From: Alteromonas_E sp964230255
GTDB lineage: Bacteria; Pseudomonadota; Gammaproteobacteria; Enterobacterales; Alteromonadaceae
DNA length: 15,361 nucleotides
Assembly (NCBI GenBank): GCA_964230255.1
Contig: CAXRGW010000004.1
Coordinates: 1 to 15,361 of the forward strand
Direction: 5' to 3'
Of the stretch, positions 1-6,810 are shown in pieces. The notes below the pieces were generated by a model that was given only the letters and a program-made list of their open reading frames with translations, did no database searches and was not told the origin of the DNA. Position 1 is the first letter of the stretch. Each line of letters begins with the position of its first letter. Made by a program: the position numbers and the translations under genes.

Positions 1-1
1 C

Positions 2-868
2 TCTGCGATGGAGTATAAGCAGCAAATCTGGTTTGGAAATCGCAATGGCGATATTTTTGCTTGGGACAGCGAGGCGGATAGCTGGGAATCGTTCAAACTC
101 TTTAGTGGCGACGAATCCATCATTTGGCTAGGCGAACACAACCAACAGAGTTACGCGGCAACACGCGATGCGAAGACTATCAAGGTGTATGAGCTTGACC
201 CCAGCACCCGACAATCCAAAGTCATTAAAACCATAAATAGCGATCGACCATCTAAACTCTTTGTCGTCAGAGGCGGGATATTTTTTGCAATAACCAGTAG
301 CGGTAAACTTCGCGTATTCGACGATGAAAAAGTGCATGAATACACCCCTTCAACAGCTACTTGGCAGACACAAGAAACTATGAAGTTGTATCAATTGGAA
401 CAACTAGATAACGGTATTTTAGTTGGTCACGAAAGTTCAAACTGGAGCGTTGTTGGCGATCAGATAGTCAGTTTAGACTTCGGCAACACTTGGCAAACGA
501 TTGATCGACGGACAGGTTCAATAACTCATATCCCGGTGGAAGATTCATTACCTATAGCGTTTATCGATGGTACTGTAATATCTATGAGTAGGAAGAAAGG
601 AGTTGCTCGTAAAATTTTTATCACTTCTCGTCGAATTGATAATGCGGGTAAGGTGAGTCGCATGCGATTCCATGGCGAAGCTATCCCAGATTGCCAAATT
701 GCGCTTCCACATTTGTCGCACAATAAAAAAATCTACTATCTTTGTGATGATGGCAAAATAGTTAGTTCAACCGATCTGGGCAAGACTTGGGTAACAGAAG
801 TTGAAAATAACTTGCTCGATATGCAATACAAAACTGAGCGACTAATTAGAGCGCTGTACCCAGATTGA
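2..868 (+). CDS. Asp-box (BNR-like) repeat protein, N-terminus probably beyond the window
   Basis: I do not recognise a specific family. The frame is open to the left edge (two codons precede the first ATG at 8, and no ribosome binding site is visible in those bases), so the protein may begin earlier, perhaps with a signal peptide that cannot be seen. Numbering from the ATG gives 286 residues. Two Asp-box motifs of the S-x-D-x-G-x-T-W type are clear: SLDFGNTW at 155-162 and STDLGKTW at 254-261. Such motifs sit in turns between strands of beta-propellers (sialidases, photosystem II factors of the YCF48 type, sortilin-like domains). The rest is rich in short hydrophobic strands ending in small polar turns, as expected for a propeller. 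No catalytic residues can be assigned. It lies 31 bases before hemC on the same strand and may be cotranscribed, though a link to haem synthesis is not implied. Confidence 0.7.
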   Translation, partial: SAMEYKQQIWFGNRNGDIFAWDSEADSWESFKLFSGDESIIWLGEHNQQSYAATRDAKTIKVYELDPSTRQSKVIKTINSDRPSKLFVVRGGIFFAITSSGKLRVFDDEKVHEYTPSTATWQTQETMKLYQLEQLDNGILVGHESSNWSVVGDQIVSLDFGNTWQTIDRRTGSITHIPVEDSLPIAFIDGTVISMSRKKGVARKIFITSRRIDNAGKVSRMRFHGEAIPDCQIALPHLSHNKKIYYLCDDGKIVSSTDLGKTWVTEVENNLLDMQYKTERLIRALYPD

Positions 869-899
869 TTAATGCTGTCCAACCATTTGGAAAAATGAA

Positions 900-1829
900 G
901 TGAAAGATCCTAACACCATCCGAATCGCAACGCGCAAAAGTGCACTTGCTATGTGGCAAGCCGAATATGTGCAAGCTGAGCTACTGCGTCATCATCCCAA
1001 TCTAACCGTTGAGCTTGTCCCCATGTCGACTCAAGGTGACCGGATTTTAGATACGCCATTAGCAAAAATAGGTGGCAAGGGTCTATTCATCAAAGAGCTT
1101 GAAGTTGCAATGCTCGAGAACCGCGCCGACATCGCGGTGCATTCGATGAAAGACGTACCGGTAGAATTTCCAGAAGGATTTGGTTTACACGCCATTTGCC
1201 CGCGCGAAAACCCGTTTGATGCCTTCGTATCTTCCACCTATAGCGCAATTGATGAACTACCCAATGGCGCGGTTGTGGGTACATCGAGCTTACGGCGTCA
1301 ATGTCAGTTGCGTCACCACCGCCCAGACTTAACGATTAAAGATTTACGCGGCAATGTGAATACACGCTTGCAGAAACTCGACAATGGCGAGTATGACGCG
1401 ATTATTTTGGCCGCTGCCGGTTTAATTCGATTGGGTATGCAAGATCGAATTAAATACGCCTTGCCGATTGAGTTATCATTGCCAGCAGTGGGGCAAGGTG
1501 CTGTTGGTATCGAGTGCCGTAACGATGACTCAGCGCTTATCGAACTGTTGAAGCCACTGCAAGATCAGGCTACCTTTTACCGCGTTGCTGCCGAGCGAGC
1601 CTTAAACGCACGCTTGCAAGGTGGTTGTCAGGTACCGATTGGCAGTTTTGCCGAGCTCAATGGCGATACGTTGTTGCTCAAAGGTTTAGTAGGTAGTAGC
1701 GATGGACAAACATTGATCACCGCGCAAGCCATTGCCAGTGTTGACGAAGCTGAACAACTAGGGATTGATGTCGCGGAACAACTGCTAGCCCAGGGAGCCG
1801 GGGCATTACTAGCAGAACTGCATAGTTAG
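900..1829 (+). CDS. hemC: Hydroxymethylbilane synthase (porphobilinogen deaminase)
   Basis: Cytosolic enzyme that joins four porphobilinogen units into hydroxymethylbilane, the linear precursor of uroporphyrinogen III. At 309 residues the length is normal. Seen in the sequence: the N-terminal RIATRKSALAMWQ (8-20), KIGGKGLFIKELE (57-69), HSMKDVP (81-87) with the expected catalytic aspartate at 85, the arginine-rich GTSSLRRQ (127-134), DLRGNVNTRL (148-157), and LQGGCQVPIG with Cys243, the residue expected to carry the dipyrromethane cofactor. The start is GTG at 900; the only nearby ATG (895) hits a stop after two codons in another frame. The ribosome binding site is weak (TTGGA near 887-891). 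It is the first gene of the hem cluster and is followed 14 bases later by hemD. Confidence 0.97.
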   Translation: MKDPNTIRIATRKSALAMWQAEYVQAELLRHHPNLTVELVPMSTQGDRILDTPLAKIGGKGLFIKELEVAMLENRADIAVHSMKDVPVEFPEGFGLHAICPRENPFDAFVSSTYSAIDELPNGAVVGTSSLRRQCQLRHHRPDLTIKDLRGNVNTRLQKLDNGEYDAIILAAAGLIRLGMQDRIKYALPIELSLPAVGQGAVGIECRNDDSALIELLKPLQDQATFYRVAAERALNARLQGGCQVPIGSFAELNGDTLLLKGLVGSSDGQTLITAQAIASVDEAEQLGIDVAEQLLAQGAGALLAELHS

Positions 1830-1843
1830 ACGGTCGGTTACCT

Positions 1844-2563
1844 GTGATTGTTATTATTCGCCCCGAACAATCATTGGCCGCCAGTATGGCGTTTTTCGAA
1901 ACGCATGTAGACAATTGCAGTGGCATCGCTTTGCAGCGTGTGGTTGAAGAGCCTGAAGGATACAAAGAACTTATTTGTGCCATCAAGTACGCGGCAATCG
2001 ACACTGCTATAGTTACCAGTCAATATGCCGCTCATGCCTTATCCTATGCGTTAAGACTGAATGAGACGCTGGTCTATCCGAAACTCATCATTTGTATTGG
2101 TTATAAAACGGCACGGGTATTGGCTGATTACGCCGATTTGTGTCATGTTCCGGCAGAGGCAACATCTGAGGGCTTGCTTGATGATCCAATTCTTGACGAT
2201 ATTGATGGGCGTAAAGTCGCTATTATCAAAGGGTCTGCCGGACGTACGCTAATCCACGCAACCCTGGCAGAGCGCGGTGCTCATTGTCACGATTATGCGG
2301 TTTATCGACGTCAATCAATTCCATTGAACCAAGCCAATCAAGAGCATTTGTCGCAAGCGTCAATCATTGTAGTCACTAATGGCGAAGCCATTGATAAGCT
2401 TACAGAGCACCCAGTATCTGCCAAACTCAGTGACAAACCTTGGGTGGTTCCCAGTCAACGAGTGGCCGATATAGCCCGGCGCGCCGGGATAAAGTCAGTA
2501 CATATAAGCGCTGGCGCAAGTGACCCAGCGTTGCTAAAGTGTGTGCATCAAATTATGGAGTAA
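1844..2563 (+). CDS. hemD: Uroporphyrinogen-III synthase
   Basis: Cytosolic enzyme that closes hydroxymethylbilane into uroporphyrinogen III with inversion of ring D. The family is poorly conserved, so the call rests on spaced landmarks and on position directly after hemC. Landmarks: the N-terminal VIIRPEQS (3-10), VTSQYAAHAL (58-67) matching the usual TSxxA segment, the central IKGSAGRTLIHATLAERGAH (128-147) which fits the conserved (R/K)GxxGR...L..RGA block, YRR at 154-156, VVTNGEAID (176-184), and the C-terminal PSQRVADIARRAG (203-215) followed by ASDPALL (225-231). At 239 residues it is close to the usual length of about 240-260. Like hemC it starts with GTG. The gene ends TAA three bases before hemX. 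Confidence 0.93.
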   Translation: MIVIIRPEQSLAASMAFFETHVDNCSGIALQRVVEEPEGYKELICAIKYAAIDTAIVTSQYAAHALSYALRLNETLVYPKLIICIGYKTARVLADYADLCHVPAEATSEGLLDDPILDDIDGRKVAIIKGSAGRTLIHATLAERGAHCHDYAVYRRQSIPLNQANQEHLSQASIIVVTNGEAIDKLTEHPVSAKLSDKPWVVPSQRVADIARRAGIKSVHISAGASDPALLKCVHQIME

Positions 2564-2566
2564 TGC

Positions 2567-3742
2567 ATGGCAGATTCTGATACCTCAAGTACCCCAAATG
2601 CGTTGACTGCTGCATTGGCCGCGGATGACAGTACGGTAATTGAGGCCGACACTTCTTCTCAAACTAGACAGACTAAACCCAAAACCGGTTTATTGTGGTT
2701 TTTCATCATTATCAATCTACTGTTACTGATTGCAGTTGCCGGCGCCTCTGGCTGGTACTACTGGACTAAACTGCGCGTCGATGACGGTCAACAACAGCAG
2801 ATGCAAGGCGCGTTGATGACTCAGCAACAGGCAATTAGTAGCGCTGAGTCAGAGCTTGCGAAGGTCAAAAGTCAATTGAATACTGCAGTGCAAACCCAGC
2901 GTCAGAATGCTCAACTCAGTCAACAAGCACTAACTGATGCGCAAGATACTATCACAGCGCTTAATCAGCGAATTGAACTTTTACAGTTAGAATTAACCGA
3001 AATCGGTGGTCGGCGCCCATCAGACTGGCTGTTAGCCGAGGCCGATTACCTAGTACGCATGGCTGGTCGCAAATTGTGGCTTGAAGGTGATGATCGTAGC
3101 GCTTTAATGATGCTAGCTGCTGCCGATGCGCGTTTAGCTGACTTAGCTGACCCATCATTGATCCCAATTCGCCAGCTGCTAGCGGAAGATATGCAAACAT
3201 TACGTCAGCTTAATCCAACGTCGCTCACTTCAGTTGCCTTGGCTATTTCAGGTTTGATCCCACAAGTTGAAAACCTGCCGGTGTATACACATTTTCCGGA
3301 AGAATATGAACCCGAACCAGAAGAGTTAAGTGAGTCAGTGGGCGATTGGCGCGAGAACATAAGTCGCAGTTGGGATGCCTTCATCAATAAATTCATGCGT
3401 GTCGAATATACGGTAACCCCAATCAAGCCCTTCATTAGTGAAGAAGGTCAATGGCTGGTTCGCCAACAACTTGAGTTTGCTCTGATGCAGGCTAAATCGG
3501 CAGCGATTAGTGCGCAAGAAACTCTTTATCAGCAGTCGCTTCAACGCGCAATGGCACTGATCGTCAACGACTTCGATTTGGAAAGCACAGAGGTTCAACA
3601 ATTCAGTAATGCGCTACAAAACTTAATTGAAACTTCAGTAAACAAACCGTTCCCCGCAGAGTTGAAAGCGCAACGAGCACTGGAAGATAAGCTAGATACG
3701 CGTATTAACGCGCTGTTTGGCAACCGGGAAGAAGCATTATGA
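2567..3742 (+). CDS. hemX: HemX family membrane protein
   Basis: Inner-membrane protein of the HemX (DUF513) family, encoded with hemCDY in many gammaproteobacteria. Its biochemical role is not settled; a regulatory or scaffold role in haem synthesis is usually suspected. Seen here: a polar, Ser/Thr-rich cytosolic N-terminus (1-39), one transmembrane helix (about 42-66), a long Gln-rich coiled coil (about 75-145) and then the family block DWLLAEADYLVRMAGRKLWL (153-172). The C-terminal domain (to 391) is helical and probably periplasmic. The length agrees with the Escherichia coli protein (393 residues). The ATG lies 6 bases after GGAG (2557-2560), so the start is well supported. The stop overlaps the hemY start (ATGA at 3739-3742), implying translational coupling. 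Confidence 0.92.
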   Translation: MADSDTSSTPNALTAALAADDSTVIEADTSSQTRQTKPKTGLLWFFIIINLLLLIAVAGASGWYYWTKLRVDDGQQQQMQGALMTQQQAISSAESELAKVKSQLNTAVQTQRQNAQLSQQALTDAQDTITALNQRIELLQLELTEIGGRRPSDWLLAEADYLVRMAGRKLWLEGDDRSALMMLAAADARLADLADPSLIPIRQLLAEDMQTLRQLNPTSLTSVALAISGLIPQVENLPVYTHFPEEYEPEPEELSESVGDWRENISRSWDAFINKFMRVEYTVTPIKPFISEEGQWLVRQQLEFALMQAKSAAISAQETLYQQSLQRAMALIVNDFDLESTEVQQFSNALQNLIETSVNKPFPAELKAQRALEDKLDTRINALFGNREEAL

Positions 3743-4902
3743 AGCGATTATTATTAATCCTTTCTGTATTCGTGCTGATGATCATAGCCATGATCGCCGG
3801 ATCGCAGCTGGTTGAAAACAGGGGTTATGTGTTGATCCGTCTGGGTGATGTCGCTTTTGAGACCAGCTTTTTAACCTTAATGGTCTTATTCATAGGCTCA
3901 ACCATACTATTACTTTTGCTTTTCTTTGTTAGCAAGCGCTTACTTCGAATCACGCTAGGTTCTAAATACTGGCTCGGTTCATTCAGTCAACGCCGTTTAA
4001 GTAAGGCCTATTTCAAAGGTATGACAGCGTATTTCGAAGGCGATTTAGAGCGTGCCGACCGCTGGTTAAAACGCACGCGCTCTGGTGATTTTGACGGAGT
4101 TAATTTACTCGCGGCAGGTCAAGTGGCGGCAGACTTAGGTGATCGAGATCGCGCCGAAAAGTGTTGGCTTCAGGCTGCCGATGAGAGCAGTGCTGACTAC
4201 GCTGCGAAGGTATGTATTGCCAAGAGTCATCTGGCCAACAACGAGGCCGAGCAGGCGCTAGAGGTGATTAAAGTGCTGAGCGAAGAAGAACAGAAGCGCG
4301 TCTCCATTGTAAATTTATGGATTTCCATCCTTGCCCAACTCGGACGCTGGCAGGAAATCCAACAACGCCTACCTGGCTGGCGCAAGCCTCTAGGCGATGC
4401 ATACTCGGACTGGGCCACGCAAGCATCAAAAGGTGAGTTTGCCGAGATAGCCAGCCGTTCAGGTGCCAATGAGCTGATCCAGCACTGGCATCAATTGCCA
4501 CGCGCTAGCCGTAAAGATCGAGCAAAGCAAGCGGCTTATGTGCAACAGTTATTGGATCAAGGCATGCACAACGAAGCGCAAAAGCACTTGGTGGAATGGC
4601 AAGGTATGGGGCCTGTGGAGCAGCTTCTTCCCTTAATGCAGCAATTGCGCTTACCCAACCCTGCACCAGCGGTCAAGTTATTAGAGCACTGGCTTAAGAA
4701 AGACGACAACAATGTCGAGTACTTAACGGTATTAGGTGCAATTGCCATGAATTGTGGTAACGACATCTTGGCGGAAAAAGTCTTGCAGAAGGCAATTAAG
4801 CTGGAACCGACCCAGGAACGTCTGCGAATGCTGGCGCAAATCAGTGAGCGGCAACAAGACAATGTTCGAGCGTTAGCACTATACAAACAAAGCGTCGAAT
4901 AG
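3739..4902 (+). CDS. hemY: HemY family protein, TPR-containing inner-membrane protein
   Basis: Proteobacterial HemY, a membrane protein of the haem cluster; it is not the protoporphyrinogen oxidase that carries the same symbol in Bacillus. Two N-terminal transmembrane helices are evident (about 4-22 and 42-65), joined by a short loop that contains VENRGYVLIRLGDVAFETS. A basic segment follows (KRLLR near 66-70), then FKGMTAYFEGDLERADRWL (92-110), which matches the HemY N-terminal domain. The rest is an alpha-helical solenoid; a TPR-like unit is visible near the end (DNDILAEKVLQKAIKLEP-type pattern, about 335-360). The length of 387 is close to the Escherichia coli protein (398). It is translationally coupled to hemX through the ATGA overlap and is the last hem gene here. 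No classical + strand terminator follows. Confidence 0.92.
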   Translation: MKRLLLILSVFVLMIIAMIAGSQLVENRGYVLIRLGDVAFETSFLTLMVLFIGSTILLLLLFFVSKRLLRITLGSKYWLGSFSQRRLSKAYFKGMTAYFEGDLERADRWLKRTRSGDFDGVNLLAAGQVAADLGDRDRAEKCWLQAADESSADYAAKVCIAKSHLANNEAEQALEVIKVLSEEEQKRVSIVNLWISILAQLGRWQEIQQRLPGWRKPLGDAYSDWATQASKGEFAEIASRSGANELIQHWHQLPRASRKDRAKQAAYVQQLLDQGMHNEAQKHLVEWQGMGPVEQLLPLMQQLRLPNPAPAVKLLEHWLKKDDNNVEYLTVLGAIAMNCGNDILAEKVLQKAIKLEPTQERLRMLAQISERQQDNVRALALYKQSVE

Positions 4903-5035
4903 TACGCAAATGATGAAAAAACCAACCTTAACTTGGCTGGTTCCCCGCCTGAGCCAACATATACCGTACACTAAAAATCAAGGTGCACTCATCTATGTCA
5001 AGGTTGGTCACTTAGTATAAAGGCGCTAGAAGCGT

Positions 5036-5064
5036 TTGAACCCTTTGCCAATGTGATAGATACT
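5036..5064 (+). promoter_or_regulatory. Possible sigma-70 promoter for hscC
   Basis: TTGAAC at 5036-5041 matches the -35 consensus at four or five positions. A spacer of exactly 17 bases leads to GATACT at 5059-5064, four of six matches to TATAAT. Transcription would begin near 5071, about 40 bases before the hscC ATG. I saw no heat-shock (sigma-32) type promoter. The assignment is by eye only. Confidence 0.35.
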
Positions 5065-5102
5065 GTTCGCGTGGGATTTCATCATCCGGACACGTATTAA
5101 TT

Positions 5103-5107
5103 AAGGA
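5103..5107 (+). promoter_or_regulatory. Ribosome binding site of hscC
   Basis: AAGGA lies 5 bases before the ATG at 5113. It is a good Shine-Dalgarno match and fixes the hscC start, which also gives the expected N-terminus with the nucleotide-binding motif at residues 4-13. Confidence 0.7.
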
Positions 5108-5112
5108 TAGAA

Positions 5113-6810
5113 ATGGCAATTATTGGCATCGATTTAGGCACGACAAATAGTCTGGTTTCGGTATGGTGCGAGAGCGCTGTTGAATTAATACCTAATGCGT
5201 TAGGTGAAGTCATAACGCCTTCGGTAATCTCTTACGATGAAAAAAGTGATGACCTTCTTATTGGTAAAGCAGCTAAACAACGATTAATTAGCCACCCAGA
5301 ATTTTCAGTAGCCTGTTTTAAACGCGCAATGGGCACTCAAACCGAATTCCGCCTCGGTCGTAAACGCTTTAACGCCATTGAGCTATCCGCCCTACTACTT
5401 AAACAACTTAAAGCCGATGCGGAAGCCTTCTTAAATGAGTCGGTCAATGAAGCGGTAATTAGTGTACCGGCATATTTCAGTGATACTCAACGCAATGCAA
5501 CCAAGCAAGCCGGTGAGCTTGCAGGCCTAAAAGTCGATCGATTGATCAATGAACCGACAGCTGCAGCACTTGCCTATGGTTTGCAAAACAAGGTAGAGCA
5601 AAGTCTCTTCATGGTTATTGATCTCGGCGGCGGCACGCTTGATGTTTCTATTCTCGATATCTTCGACAACATTATCGAAGTGCGGGCCACAGCCGGTGAT
5701 AACTTCTTTGGCGGTGAAGACTTCGGCTTGGCGCTTATGGATGAATTCGCCCGCGTAAACGACCTCAAAGTAGATTATTTAGCACCACTAGATCGTGCTA
5801 AACTCGCCACGCAGGTAGAACATCTCAAACATCACCTCTCAATTAACCACGAAGGTGAAATAGATGTACAAATTAGTGGGAAAAGCTATCAGTGGGCTAT
5901 CACCCGCAAAGAATTTGAACGCATTGCTGAACCTCTTATTAAAAGATTCCGAAAACCCATCGAGCGCGCGCTACGCGATAGTCAAATCTCGGTCAGTGAG
6001 CTGGAAAACGTTGTGATGGTTGGCGGCGCCACTCGCATGCCTTGGGTCAGAAGCGAAGTAACAAAGCTGTTCCAGCGTTTACCGGATACTCGAATTCACC
6101 CCGACCATGTGATTGGACTTGGCGCGGGTACTCAAGCCGGCCTGAAAAGCCGCGACGCTGCCTTCGAGGAGTTAGTATTAACCGATGTTTGCCCATACAC
6201 CTTGGGCGTGTCGGTGGCTATCAGTGTTGGCCTTTCGGAACATGAGTCAGGGCATTTCTTACCGCTGATTGAACGCAACTCAACGGTACCAATTAGCCGC
6301 GAGGACCGCCTTTTTACACTGAGTGATAATCAATCCAGTGTTCTTTGTAATATTTATCAAGGTGAAAGCCGCTTAGTAAAAAACAACGTAAAAATTGGTA
6401 GCGTTGAAGTGCCTGTTCCAAAGGCCAAAGCGGGTGAAGAGTACGTTGATTTGCGATTCACCTACGACGTGAATGGTATTTTAGAGGTGATCGTAACGGT
6501 CGGCTCAAATAAAACCAGCGAACGCACTATTATCAATCACTCGGATTCAACCCTGAGTGAAGCTGAAATCGATGCATCATTTAAAAAACTGGAAGGGATA
6601 AAAATTCACCCTCGCGAAAACGCTAAAAATCGTGAACTTGTAGCGCGATTAGAACGTTACTATGAAGAAAGCTTGGGAGATCAGCGCAAGTATATCGCCG
6701 AAGTCTTACGGGAATTTGACCTGATTTTGGCCAAGCAGGATCCGGATCTAGCCGAGCGTTCTCGGGGAAAATTTTGTGAGATAGCCGATTATATTGAGCA
6801 ACAATTATGA
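5113..6810 (+). CDS. hscC: HscC-type Hsp70 chaperone
   Basis: ATP-dependent cytosolic chaperone of the specialised HscC branch of Hsp70, distinct from DnaK and HscA. Nucleotide-binding domain motifs: phosphate 1 GIDLGTTNS (5-13), Lys70 in FKRAMG (69-74) at the place of the catalytic DnaK Lys70, SVPAYFSDTQR (117-127), connect motif NEPTAAALAYG (146-156), phosphate 2 VIDLGGGTLDVS (168-179), GDNFFGGEDF (195-204) and VMVGGATRMPWV (301-312). The interdomain linker is LVLTDVCPYTLG (354-365), with the non-DnaK D-x-C-P pattern shared with Escherichia coli HscC. The short substrate-binding domain retains IYQGES (414-419) and VKNN, and the lid is reduced. The length of 565 is close to E. coli HscC (556) and well below DnaK (about 638). 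The stop overlaps the next start by ATGA; that gene encodes a J-protein, the same pairing as hscC and djlC in Enterobacteria. Confidence 0.93.
   Translation: MAIIGIDLGTTNSLVSVWCESAVELIPNALGEVITPSVISYDEKSDDLLIGKAAKQRLISHPEFSVACFKRAMGTQTEFRLGRKRFNAIELSALLLKQLKADAEAFLNESVNEAVISVPAYFSDTQRNATKQAGELAGLKVDRLINEPTAAALAYGLQNKVEQSLFMVIDLGGGTLDVSILDIFDNIIEVRATAGDNFFGGEDFGLALMDEFARVNDLKVDYLAPLDRAKLATQVEHLKHHLSINHEGEIDVQISGKSYQWAITRKEFERIAEPLIKRFRKPIERALRDSQISVSELENVVMVGGATRMPWVRSEVTKLFQRLPDTRIHPDHVIGLGAGTQAGLKSRDAAFEELVLTDVCPYTLGVSVAISVGLSEHESGHFLPLIERNSTVPISREDRLFTLSDNQSSVLCNIYQGESRLVKNNVKIGSVEVPVPKAKAGEEYVDLRFTYDVNGILEVIVTVGSNKTSERTIINHSDSTLSEAEIDASFKKLEGIKIHPRENAKNRELVARLERYYEESLGDQRKYIAEVLREFDLILAKQDPDLAERSRGKFCEIADYIEQQL

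Larger units (their letters stand above)
4903..5112 (+). other. hemY-hscC intergenic leader with alternative stems and a 36-codon frame
   Basis: This 210-base gap separates the hem cluster from the chaperone genes. Three pairings compete for the same bases. Stem A pairs 4920-4927 with 4935-4942 (8 positions, one mismatch, 7-base loop). Stem B pairs 4933-4938 with 4952-4957 (6 perfect). A long-range pair joins 4921-4929 to 5000-5008 (9 perfect). A short reading frame, ATG at 4910 to TAA at 5018-5020 (36 codons, beginning MMKKPTLTWLV), spans the structured part but lacks a clear ribosome binding site. Whether this is a true leader, a decayed gene or chance cannot be decided from one sequence. 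Confidence 0.3.

Noticed and set aside
801..832. TTGAAA at 801-806 as the -35 of a hemC promoter.
   Set aside because: No acceptable -10 occurs at 16-18 bases; the best AT-rich match (TACAAA) is 20 bases away.
2567..3742. Annotation of hemX as uroporphyrinogen-III C-methyltransferase.
   Set aside because: The sequence has a membrane anchor and coiled coil but none of the methyltransferase (SUMT) motifs; that name is a historical misannotation.
3739..4902. Annotation of hemY as protoporphyrinogen oxidase.
   Set aside because: No FAD-binding GxGxxG motif; it has two membrane helices and a TPR-like solenoid, matching the proteobacterial HemY family.
4557..4925. Open frame of 122 codons on the minus strand opposite the end of hemY.
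   Set aside because: It lies almost wholly within a well-supported gene, has no recognisable domain and no ribosome binding site; it is a shadow of hemY codons.
4914..4942. On the minus strand the stem 4920-4942 is followed by a T6 run, like an intrinsic terminator.
   Set aside because: No minus-strand gene lies upstream of it in that direction (hscC is on the plus strand), and the plus strand has no T-run after the stem. It may be chance or may block antisense transcription.
5030..5064. Heat-shock sigma-32 promoter before hscC.
   Set aside because: TTTGAA is present but no CCCCAT-like -10 lies at the required spacing.
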